DNA of 64,000 nucleotides, taken from Planctomycetota bacterium. Its GTDB lineage: Bacteria; Planctomycetota; Phycisphaerae; Phycisphaerales; UBA1924. Positions 1 through 7,931 of this stretch are shown piece by piece. Position 1 is the stretch's first letter. Every line of letters begins with the position of its first letter. Position numbers and translations under genes: made by a program. Where the stretch lies: the NCBI GenBank assembly GCA_024276195.1, contig JAJRXR010000014.1, positions 1-64,000 of the forward strand, written 5' to 3'. Under the pieces are notes generated by a model, which was not told the DNA's origin, made no database searches, and saw nothing but the letters and a program-made list of their open reading frames with translations.

Positions 1-63
1 ATCGCCGGGGGTCTCGGCCTGCTGCCGAACCACGCCCGCCGGCTGCGTCGGGTCACGCTCTGA
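1..63 (+). CDS. Possible C-terminal end of a gene entering from the left edge
   Basis: An open frame from the first base ends in TGA at 61-63 and encodes about 20 residues with a basic C-terminus (ending LRRVTL). It could be the tail of a plus-strand gene that starts outside the window, but it is too short to identify and could be chance. Nothing convincing is seen between 64 and 218. Confidence 0.25.
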   Translation: MAGGLGLLPNHARRLRRVTL

Positions 64-218
64 ATCGCCGCCGGGCTCGCCATCGACGCCGCACACCGAT
101 GGCGCAGAAACAACCTGCGAACCGCTTGATGCAAAGGGCCCGTCAGCGCTGGGTTTCCTGAGCCAGCTTGGTTCCGAAGAAACCTGGCGCTGACGCTTGG
201 GGCTTCAGGCGGCACGCT

Positions 219-1742
219 CTAGCCGACGTCGCGACCCTGGAAGAGCAACACCGCCAGCGCCAGGAACCCGGCGATCTGTGTCAGCCCGTACACCAGCACC
301 AGCGCGATGTGCTTGAGCGGGATCGGCTGGGCCTGGCTGATCGCATCGACCAGCCAGAACGACTGCATGTTCGGGATCAGCGCCCACACCACGCCCGCGA
401 ACGGGTGGACCTTGGTCGGGCGGAGGAAGACAAAGTCTCCCTTCATCGGAGGGCGAGACAGCTTCAGCGGCTCCGAACCGATGTGGCGGATGCGCAGGAC
501 CGGGCCGTCGGAGAACGTGACCACCAGGGCCGCGGGCGTGCCCGGGGGGTAGAGGTCGGCGTTGAGATCGAGGTCGGGTGCGGGCGGGTCAAAGCGGGGG
601 GGGACGAGCGAGACGCCGTTGGGCGCGGGGCCGTAGTAGATGGGCTGTCCGAGTTTGACCTGGGTGTTTTTGGGCGGGGCCTTGAGGCGGATCTCGTACT
701 CGCTGCCGATGGTGCGCAGGAGCAGCTCACGCTCGGTCTGGTCCGAGCCATCGATCATGCCCAGCACTTCCCACTTGGTGACGTAGTGGTTGCTGTTGAG
801 TTCGGGTCGGGCGAGGAACTCTTCGGGGCTGACGCCGGCGCGTTCCGCGGCCAGCTCAAGCACCTGCTGACCCACAAACGAGCGCAGGTCGATGCCCGCG
901 CCCGAGCGGGCCTCGTCGATGATCCCGATCGAAGGGTTGTCGTAGACGTGGCGCCCGACGAGGTGGTTCGAGAGCAGGCCCAGGATGAACACGCCGGCGC
1001 ACACGACGATGGTCATGATCTGCCCGAGCCTCGTCGAGGCGGCCGTCGCGATCGCCGAGATCACGAGCAGCGCCATCGTCAGCGCCAGGCAGGCGAGCGT
1101 GATCTGCGGCTTGAAGTCGGTCGAGAAGGGCTGGAACTCCCATTTTTTGTTGATCGCCAGGACGAGGACGTAGGCGATGAGCATCAGCGGGAGCATGATG
1201 ACGATGCTCGTCTGGGCGAACGACCAGCCGTAGAGGTAGTTGCCGATGGCTCCGAGTGTGATCGAGAGCAGGACAGCTCCGACGCCGAAGAGGATGACGG
1301 GGAGGTCGATGGTGTCGGCGGCGGTGCTGAGCACGCCGTGGCGGATGCCCAGGAGCAGGAAAATGATCATGATCGCGATGGCGACGAGCATGGCGCCGGC
1401 GACGCCCAGGTACTTGCCGATGATGACCTTCGTCCGGCTGATCGGCTTGGAGACGACGGTCAGGATGGTTTTGTTCTCGATCTCGCGGCTGATGACGCTG
1501 GTGGTCGTGAACGCGGCGAGGAGGATGCCACAGAAAAAGACCGTCGCCAGACCGATGTCGAAGAGGAGTTTGTTGTCGCCCGCAACCTCTCCGGGAACGT
1601 TCTTAAAGCCCATAGAAAAGCCAGTCGCCCAGGTGTTGAGTACCTGGAGCACGCCGGAGATCAGCAGCACACCCAGGAAAACGGGCTGGCGCAGGCTCTC
1701 GACGAAGGCGTTCCGTGCGATGGCAAGGGTGGTTGAGACCAT
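219..1742 (-). CDS. ABC-2 type transporter permease
   Basis: This 507-residue protein is probably the membrane subunit of an ABC exporter. The N-terminus has the ABC-2 layout: a short cytoplasmic start and a first membrane helix around residues 20-35. A periplasmic stretch follows, then the motif SREIENKTILTVVSKPISR (about residues 84-102), the cytoplasmic coupling region typical of these permeases. Several more helices span about 105-270. A large soluble domain occupies about 280-460, and a last helix lies near the C-terminus. It starts with ATG at 1742 and is divergent from the SPFH/ABC operon. The second permease of that operon (7932-9836) has the same architecture, including a similar KIIWQTMTKPVAAWKYILGK segment, so the two are probably paralogues that may share the ATPase encoded at 6693-7928. 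The substrate is unknown. Confidence 0.8.
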   Translation of the reverse strand: MVSTTLAIARNAFVESLRQPVFLGVLLISGVLQVLNTWATGFSMGFKNVPGEVAGDNKLLFDIGLATVFFCGILLAAFTTTSVISREIENKTILTVVSKPISRTKVIIGKYLGVAGAMLVAIAIMIIFLLLGIRHGVLSTAADTIDLPVILFGVGAVLLSITLGAIGNYLYGWSFAQTSIVIMLPLMLIAYVLVLAINKKWEFQPFSTDFKPQITLACLALTMALLVISAIATAASTRLGQIMTIVVCAGVFILGLLSNHLVGRHVYDNPSIGIIDEARSGAGIDLRSFVGQQVLELAAERAGVSPEEFLARPELNSNHYVTKWEVLGMIDGSDQTERELLLRTIGSEYEIRLKAPPKNTQVKLGQPIYYGPAPNGVSLVPPRFDPPAPDLDLNADLYPPGTPAALVVTFSDGPVLRIRHIGSEPLKLSRPPMKGDFVFLRPTKVHPFAGVVWALIPNMQSFWLVDAISQAQPIPLKHIALVLVYGLTQIAGFLALAVLLFQGRDVG

Positions 1743-2143
1743 CGGGCAGCGATGGTAGCCGGATTGTCGGCGGAGTCATTGGGGCGGGCGGACGACTTTC
1801 TTTCGATCGGTGCGAACGGGTGGTCGCCCCGGGGCGTAGGGGTGGACCGGGCGGAGCCCCGGGTGCGCGCACGCCGGGGCAGGGGACGGCGCATGGACCG
1901 ACGATCGACCAACAATCAGCCAGCCAGACGACACGCGCGACCGCTCGATCTGCGTGTCAGGGATCTGGAAGGGTTTTTCCGTGATCTTGCCACAGTGGAA
2001 AGCGGGCCTCGGCGCGGCGAGAATAGCCCCCCGTGGGCGTTGCCCGCTCTGCGGCGGCGCAGGCCCGCGATTCTGTCCGGGCGATCCACTGTCCGCACTC
2101 TCCCGGACCCGATCTCGATCCCGACCCTGACCCGAAAGGCACG
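1743..2143. other. Divergent intergenic region without a recognised gene
   Basis: About 400 bases lie between the minus-strand permease and the plus-strand SPFH operon. Both transcription units should start here, but I see no confident promoter pair, RNA gene or repeat. The reading frame of the SPFH gene is open upstream of its ATG, but the encoded residues are proline- and aspartate-rich and unlike a protein N-terminus. Confidence 0.4.
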
Positions 2144-4237
2144 ATGAAGGGCGATTACCTGACGTACAAGCGAGGCGCCAGCGTGAGCGTCCTCGGCCTG
2201 CTCATCCAGGCGGGCCTGGCGCTCGGCATCCTGATCTACGGGCGTGTCGCGGGCGACCACAGCGCCATCACCCTCTCCATCTTCATGGGCATCGGGCTGA
2301 TCGTCTGGCTCGGGCTCGCCCTGCTCTTCGACCAGCAGCGGCGCGCACGCATCGAGGCCATGGAGGCCGAGGCGCTCGCCGGCGAGGGTGGCGCGTCCAG
2401 CGCGTTCGAGTCCAGCGGGAGCGACCTGTTCATCGCGGCGCGTCGCGTCCTGGCCATCCAGAAGTGGGTGCTGCCCGTTCTGGCCCTCGTCGTCGCCGCG
2501 ATGCTGATTACCGCGGGCCTCGTCCGTCACGCCAGCGGGCGATCGCTGATCGACCACGACATCTACAGGCAAGCCTCGCAGCCCGGCTGGGGGATCGCTG
2601 TCGGGCTTGGCGTCGCGTTCGTTGGCTTTGTGTTTGCGAGGTTTGTCGCCGGGATGGGCAAGCAGCCCTCGTGGTCGGCCCTGCGAGCCGGGGGCGCGAT
2701 GTGCGTGGGCGGGGCGCTCGGCGGGCTCGCCATCGCCGTCGCCAACTTCGTTGAACTCGCCATCGGCCCCGACCTAATTGGGCGCTACCTGCCCGGGATC
2801 TTCGGGATCGCCCTTGTAGTTCTCGGGAGCGAGATCGCGCTCAACTTCCTGCTCGACCTTTACCGCCCACGCAAGAGCGGCGAGGAACTTCGTCCCGCCT
2901 TCGATTCTCGCCTGCTCGGGTTCATCGCGGCCCCGGACAAAATCGCCGAATCCGTCGGCGAAACCCTCAGCTACCAGTTCGGCGTGGATGTCACCAGCTC
3001 CTGGTTCTACCGCCTGCTGCGCCGCTCGATCCTGCTGCTGGTGCTCATGGGCCTGCTCATCGGGTGGGGCATGACCTCGCTCGTGATTGTCGAGCCCCAC
3101 CAGCGCGCCTTGATCCTCGCCAACGGCAAGATCAGCAAGCCGGTGCTGAGCTTCGGCGAGACCGGCGAGCAGGATGTCGGTCCCGGGCTGCACATCAAAT
3201 ACCCCTGGCCCTTTGGTGAGGCGATCGTCCCCGAGTTCACCACCTCTGTTCCCGGCCAAGGTCTGGTGAACACACGCACCACCACGGGCGTGCGCACGCT
3301 CCACCTGGGCACCAACCCGCCCGAGGCGGGCGACTCGCCCATCCTCTGGACAGAAAAGCACACCAGCGACGAGGTCGTCAACATCGTCCAGCCCGCGCAG
3401 GGTTCGAACGACGAGGGCGTGCGCGGCGGGAGCGTGGCGCTCGTCGCCGTCGAGGTGCCCGTGCAGTTTGTGATCTCGGACCTGGTGCTCTACGAATCGC
3501 TCGCCGGTCCTGGGCAGCGGGAAAATGTCCTCCGCGCCATCGGGCGGCGCGTGGTCATGCAGCACCTCTCGGCGATGCGGATCGACCAGATCATCACCTC
3601 CGAGCGCACGACCCTGGCCACGGCCCTGCGTAAAGAACTCGAAATCGCGTACGGCGCGCTCAACGAGGGGCGTGGGTCGGGCGTCGAGCTCGTCTTTGTC
3701 GGCGCCGGTGGGGTCCACCCGCCCAAGGACGTCGCCGCTCCGTACGAGCGTCTGATCCAGGCCAGGCAGAACTACGAGTCCCAGATTGAAAGAGCGCGCG
3801 GCGACGAGATCACGGCCCTGACCGATATCGCCGGCAGCGTCGAGCTCGCTCGCAAGATCGTCGGTGAGCTTGACGCGCTCGAGGCGCTCATCGAGAGCAA
3901 CGGCGCCCAGGACGAGATCATCCGAAGGCGTCTGGGCGTGCAGCGTCTGCTCGAACAGGCCGGGGGCGAGGCGGGCGAACGCCTGATCAACGCCGCGGCG
4001 GTGCGCTGGAAGAGGCACATGGGCGAACGCGCCAAGGCGACACTCTTCGAGGGGCAGGCCGCCGCGTTCGAGGCGGCGCCCGACCTGTACCAGTCCAGGC
4101 TCTATCTCCAGGCGATGCTCGAGGCGATGCGCGACGCGCGTGTATACATCAACGGCGTGCCGGGCGCAAAGATCCGGATCGACCTCAACGATCGTCAGAG
4201 CGGGCTCGACGTCTTCGGCGCCGAGGCGGGCGGATAA
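2144..4237 (+). CDS. Polytopic membrane protein with SPFH/band-7 (HflK-like) domain
   Basis: This 697-residue protein starts at ATG 2144 (MKGDYLTYKRG); the frame is open upstream but low in complexity. The N-terminal 300 residues hold about six predicted membrane helices (around 12-34, 42-62, 108-126, 146-165, 180-203 and 216-240). A further helix at about 297-317 runs directly into an SPFH/band-7 domain (SLVIVEPHQRALILANGK onward). The C-terminal third is charged and helical, with a probable coiled coil (YESQIERARGDEI). SPFH proteins oligomerise on membranes and organise proteases or microdomains; HflK and HflC restrain FtsH. At almost 700 residues this is far longer than HflK (about 400), because the multi-helix N-terminus is extra. 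It is the first of six tightly packed genes. The precise role is unknown. Confidence 0.75.
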   Translation: MKGDYLTYKRGASVSVLGLLIQAGLALGILIYGRVAGDHSAITLSIFMGIGLIVWLGLALLFDQQRRARIEAMEAEALAGEGGASSAFESSGSDLFIAARRVLAIQKWVLPVLALVVAAMLITAGLVRHASGRSLIDHDIYRQASQPGWGIAVGLGVAFVGFVFARFVAGMGKQPSWSALRAGGAMCVGGALGGLAIAVANFVELAIGPDLIGRYLPGIFGIALVVLGSEIALNFLLDLYRPRKSGEELRPAFDSRLLGFIAAPDKIAESVGETLSYQFGVDVTSSWFYRLLRRSILLLVLMGLLIGWGMTSLVIVEPHQRALILANGKISKPVLSFGETGEQDVGPGLHIKYPWPFGEAIVPEFTTSVPGQGLVNTRTTTGVRTLHLGTNPPEAGDSPILWTEKHTSDEVVNIVQPAQGSNDEGVRGGSVALVAVEVPVQFVISDLVLYESLAGPGQRENVLRAIGRRVVMQHLSAMRIDQIITSERTTLATALRKELEIAYGALNEGRGSGVELVFVGAGGVHPPKDVAAPYERLIQARQNYESQIERARGDEITALTDIAGSVELARKIVGELDALEALIESNGAQDEIIRRRLGVQRLLEQAGGEAGERLINAAAVRWKRHMGERAKATLFEGQAAAFEAAPDLYQSRLYLQAMLEAMRDARVYINGVPGAKIRIDLNDRQSGLDVFGAEAGG

Positions 4238-4291
4238 CACCAGACCACAAGCTGCGGCGGGGCGTGACCCCCGCCGACCGGAGCTTTCACC

Positions 4292-5284
4292 GTGCGGAAC
4301 CTTATTTACATGCTGATCGGGGCGATCTTCCTCGGCGCCATCGTGTCGTTCATGGTGACATACACCGTGCGCTTCAACGAGGTGGCGGTGAGGACGACGC
4401 TGGGCAAGGCCGGGCCTGAGTCGGTCGTGACCGAGGCCGGGCTCAAGTTCAAGTGGCCCTATCCGATCCAGCAGGTCATCAAGTACGACAAGCGTCTGCG
4501 CATCGTCGAGACCCGCTCGGAGACGCAGCTCACCGCCGACGAGTACCAGATCATCGCCGTCAGTTTCCTGACGTACCGGGTGAGCGATCCGCTGATCTTC
4601 TTCCAACGGTTTGGCAGCGCCGGCGAGCGCTCCATCGACCACTTCCGACGGGCCGAGGATGTCGTCCGCAACCGCCTGCGCAGCGCCATGGGCGAGGTGA
4701 GCAAGTACCGGATGAACGAGCTGTTCACGCCCGAGCGGGGCGCAAGCAAGCTCGGCGAGCTTGAGGCCCGGGTCATGGAGCAGATCGCGACGGCCGGCGA
4801 GGGCGGGCAGGGGCTCAATGACTACGGCATCGAGGTCGTGGGCGTCGGCATCAGCCGCATCCGCCTCCCCGCCGACACCACAGCAACCGTGATCAGCCGG
4901 ATGAGCGCCAACCGCGACAAGCTCTCGAAAGAGCTCGAATCCAAGGGGCAGTCGAGGGCGCGTTCGATCGTCGCCCGGGCCGAGTCCGACGCGACGAAGA
5001 TCCGCGAGTTCGCCAACCTGCGCGCGATGGAGATCGTGGCACGGGGCGAGCACGAGGCGGCGCCGTACCTCGGCGCCCAGCAGGCCAACGCCGAGCTGGC
5101 TGTGTTCCTCCAGAAGCTCGACCTGATGCGCAACGCCATGGCCAAGCGGATCACGCTGATCTTCTCGGTCTCGGACTATGGGCTGGGCGTCTTCTCGCCC
5201 AACGCGATGGACGCGACGAGAGGCGAGAGCGCGGGCTTGCCCGCGCCGCTGCCCGAGGCCATCGGCACGGGAGAAGGCGAGTGA
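4292..5284 (+). CDS. SPFH/band-7 protein, HflC/prohibitin-like
   Basis: This 330-residue protein starts at GTG 4292. One N-terminal membrane helix (about 3-23, LIYMLIGAIFLGAIVSFMV) is followed by an SPFH domain (VRFNEVAVRTTLGKAGPESVV...) and then the HflC-type sequence GIEVVGVGISRIRLPADTTATV. The later part (SKELESKGQSRARSIVARAES) is the helical coiled-coil stalk of the family. Length matches HflC. The gene lies 54 bases after the previous SPFH gene, and its stop overlaps the next start by 4 bases (GTGA). Together with its neighbours it probably forms a hetero-oligomeric membrane ring. Which protease or transporter it controls cannot be read from the sequence; no ftsH is present in the window. 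Confidence 0.8.
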   Translation: MRNLIYMLIGAIFLGAIVSFMVTYTVRFNEVAVRTTLGKAGPESVVTEAGLKFKWPYPIQQVIKYDKRLRIVETRSETQLTADEYQIIAVSFLTYRVSDPLIFFQRFGSAGERSIDHFRRAEDVVRNRLRSAMGEVSKYRMNELFTPERGASKLGELEARVMEQIATAGEGGQGLNDYGIEVVGVGISRIRLPADTTATVISRMSANRDKLSKELESKGQSRARSIVARAESDATKIREFANLRAMEIVARGEHEAAPYLGAQQANAELAVFLQKLDLMRNAMAKRITLIFSVSDYGLGVFSPNAMDATRGESAGLPAPLPEAIGTGEGE

Positions 5285-6696
5285 GCGATTCTCCGAGCAC
5301 ACCTCCCCCTCAGCCGGCGTCGCACCGGTCCTCATCGGTGGTCCTGCGCCAGCGTTCGGAATCGCCCGGCGCCGACATCGCCTCGCGCATGGACCCGGCC
5401 AACCAGTCCCTGGCCGACGCGCTGCGCATCACCTACCGCCTCGTGCAGTTCAGCATGGTCGCCCTGCTTGTGCTCTTCCTCGTCTCTGGTTTCAAGACGG
5501 TCAACGAGGGCGAGCGCGGCGTGCGACTGCTCTTTGGCAAGCAGCAGGCCGCCGACCTGGCGCCCGGCGCCCAGTGGGCCTGGCCCTCGCCCATCGGCGA
5601 GCTCATCAAAATCCAGACCGGAACCCAGGGCGTCGATGTCAACCGGGAGTTCTTCCCCTATGTCCAGTTCGGCGATGAAAACCGCCCCACCGAACGCCTC
5701 CGCAAAGAGACTCGCTTTGACCCCGCACGCGACGGGGCGCTGCTCACGGCGGACCTGAACCTCGCCCACTCGCAGTGGTCGGTGACGTACCAACGCTCCA
5801 ACCTCGGGCAGTATGTCGAGAACGTCCGCCCGGGCGAGGGCGGCTCCGAAGAACGCCGCCTGATCCGCCTCGTGGTCGAGAGCGCCATCGTCCGCGCCAG
5901 CGCCGAGACGACGATCGACAACCTGCTCAAGCAGTCGCGCACCGACCTGGGCTCGATCGAGTCCGTCGCGATGCGCCTGGCGCAGCAGATGCTCGATGAT
6001 TTCGGGACGGGTTTGCGCATCGACCAGCTCACGCTCAGCCGCAAGTTCCCCCCGGCGACGCTCAGCGATAAGTTCGCCAAGGTGACCAACCAGTCAAACG
6101 CGGCGGGCGAGGCCCGGGAGAAGGCGCTGCGTCAGCGGGCCGAGCTGCTCAACGCGGTCGCCGGCGCCGCCTCGGGCGCCCTGATCGCCCAGATCGATCT
6201 GTACGAGGAGGCGACCGAGCTGGACGATGTCGCGGCCCAGGCTGATATCCTCGCGAGCATCAACGCCCTGCTCGAAGGACGCGAGATCGTGATCGACGGA
6301 GCGCGCTACGAGGCTGGCCTGGCGACGGGCGAGGTCGCGGCGATGCTCGATGAGGCCGCGTCGCTCCGCTCGTCCATCGTCAACCGGGCCCAGGCCGATC
6401 TGGCGATCTTCGAGGCCAAGCTCGCGCAGTTCCGGGCCAACCCGCAGCTGATGATGTCCCGCGACTGGGGGCTGGCGTACGACGAGTTTCTGGCCAAGCC
6501 CTTTGTCCAGTCCTGGTACCTCCCGAGCGGGAGCCCGGCCGAGATCCTGCTCAACGAGGACCCGGCGATTCTCCGCGATCTTGAGGAGGCCATCAAGCTG
6601 CGTGAAGCGGAGCAGGCCATCAAGGATCGCATGGACGCGCAGCGCAAGGCCCGCTTCCGCACCGATGAGGGCATCGTGACGGGTGAAGAGCTTTGA
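5281..6696 (+). CDS. SPFH/band-7 protein, HflK-like
   Basis: This 471-residue protein starts at GTG 5281, overlapping the preceding stop by 4 bases. A hydrophilic N-terminus of about 40 residues is followed by one membrane helix (about 58-76, SMVALLVLFLVSG). Then comes an SPFH domain beginning FKTVNEGERGVRLLFGKQ, which resembles HflK (VQPGERGVVLRFGK). The C-terminal half is rich in charged helix and includes EAREKALRQRAELLNAV, consistent with a stalk. The lengths and membrane orientation of this gene and the preceding one resemble the HflK/HflC pair, while the first SPFH gene is an enlarged third member. Its stop overlaps the ABC ATPase start (TTGA), so translation is probably coupled. Confidence 0.8.
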   Translation: MSDSPSTPPPQPASHRSSSVVLRQRSESPGADIASRMDPANQSLADALRITYRLVQFSMVALLVLFLVSGFKTVNEGERGVRLLFGKQQAADLAPGAQWAWPSPIGELIKIQTGTQGVDVNREFFPYVQFGDENRPTERLRKETRFDPARDGALLTADLNLAHSQWSVTYQRSNLGQYVENVRPGEGGSEERRLIRLVVESAIVRASAETTIDNLLKQSRTDLGSIESVAMRLAQQMLDDFGTGLRIDQLTLSRKFPPATLSDKFAKVTNQSNAAGEAREKALRQRAELLNAVAGAASGALIAQIDLYEEATELDDVAAQADILASINALLEGREIVIDGARYEAGLATGEVAAMLDEAASLRSSIVNRAQADLAIFEAKLAQFRANPQLMMSRDWGLAYDEFLAKPFVQSWYLPSGSPAEILLNEDPAILRDLEEAIKLREAEQAIKDRMDAQRKARFRTDEGIVTGEEL

Positions 6697-7928
6697 GCGC
6701 CGTTGAGCGAAACATCGCGGGCGACGAACGCCCAGTCGTCGCGACCCAGCGCCTGACCAAGGTCTTCCGCGACTTCTGGATGCGCTCGCGCGCCAAGGCC
6801 GTCGATGATCTGACCATCGAGATCCGCCCGCATGAGGTCTTCGGGCTCCTCGGGCCGAACGGCTCGGGCAAGTCCACCACCATCAAGCTCATGCTCGGCC
6901 TGCTCCGCCCGACCTCCGGGCGCCTGCTCGTGTTCGGCAAACGCCCGACCGACGTCGGGATCAAGCGGCGCATCGGCTACCTCCCCGAAGAAAGCTACCT
7001 CTACCCCTTCCTCAACGCCCGCGAGACGCTCGACTACTACGCACGCCTCTTCGAGATCGACCACCGCACCCGCGCCAAACGCATCGATGAGCTGCTCGAC
7101 ATGGTCGGCCTCACCCACGCCCAGTTCCGACCCGTGCGCGAATACTCCAAGGGCATGCAGCGCCGCATCGGCCTCGCCCAGGCCCTCATCAACGACCCCG
7201 ATCTGCTCATCCTCGACGAGCCCACCTCGGGCCTCGACCCGATCGGCACGCGACAGGTCAAAGACCTCATCATCGAGCTCGGCAGGCGCGGCAAAACCAT
7301 CGTCCTCTCCAGCCACCTCCTCTCCGATGTCGAGGACGTCGTCGATCGCATGGTCATCCTCTACGGCGGCAAGGTCCGCGACGAGGGCACCTGCGAAGAA
7401 CTCCTCGAAGAGCAGTCCAAAACCACCATCGAGACCGACCAGCTCGACGAGAGCACGATCGCCGAGATCGACGAGCTCATCCGCAGGCGTTCCGGCGGCG
7501 AGAAGGCCGTGCTGAAGGTCTCGCACCCGAGGCAGAAGCTCGAAGAGCTCTTCCTCGGCATCGTCGAACAAGCCCGGAAGGAACGCCTCGAAACGGCCGG
7601 CGCCCAGCAGGGCGGGCAGACCGCCGCCTTCCTCCGTGCCGATGAGCCCGAGCGCGGCGACGCCCTCATCGACCGCCTCGTCAGCGATACCGAGCCCGTC
7701 CCCGCGAGTGTCGAGGGCGAGGCGCCAGCGCCGTCGCCACCCTCCGCCGAGGACGACTCGATCATCGACGCGCTCGTCAAGGATGATTCACCCCGCGAGC
7801 CCGCGCCGCCCGCCAGCCCGTCGCCAACCGGCCCGCCGCCCGCCATCGCCAGCGACGACAACGTGGACGACAGCATCATCGGCTCGCTGCTCGACACGCC
7901 CGACGAGACCAACCGCGAGGAGGCCTGA
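6693..7928 (+). CDS. ABC transporter ATP-binding protein with a three-motif C-terminal tail
   Basis: This 411-residue protein starts at TTG 6693, overlapping the previous stop. The ATPase domain is complete: Walker A GPNGSGKS (54-61), signature YSKGMQRRIG (151-160), Walker B LLILDEP (171-177) and H-loop His208. The family is the CcmA/DrrA type of exporter ATPases. After about residue 310 there is a disordered Pro/Ala/Asp-rich extension. It holds three copies of a short acidic-hydrophobic motif: DALIDRLVSD (323-332), DSIIDALVKD (355-364) and DSIIGSLLDT (393-402). Normal family members end near 300-310, so the tail is an addition. It should energise the permease encoded next (3 bases downstream) and perhaps the divergent permease at 219-1742. 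The tail may dock to the SPFH proteins, which is inference. Confidence 0.88.
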   Translation: MSAVERNIAGDERPVVATQRLTKVFRDFWMRSRAKAVDDLTIEIRPHEVFGLLGPNGSGKSTTIKLMLGLLRPTSGRLLVFGKRPTDVGIKRRIGYLPEESYLYPFLNARETLDYYARLFEIDHRTRAKRIDELLDMVGLTHAQFRPVREYSKGMQRRIGLAQALINDPDLLILDEPTSGLDPIGTRQVKDLIIELGRRGKTIVLSSHLLSDVEDVVDRMVILYGGKVRDEGTCEELLEEQSKTTIETDQLDESTIAEIDELIRRRSGGEKAVLKVSHPRQKLEELFLGIVEQARKERLETAGAQQGGQTAAFLRADEPERGDALIDRLVSDTEPVPASVEGEAPAPSPPSAEDDSIIDALVKDDSPREPAPPASPSPTGPPPAIASDDNVDDSIIGSLLDTPDETNREEA

Positions 7929-7931
7929 GCC

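Noticed and set aside
2774..5335. An 853-residue minus-strand open frame across the SPFH genes
   Set aside because: It spans two real genes on the plus strand and has composition typical of a GC-rich shadow.
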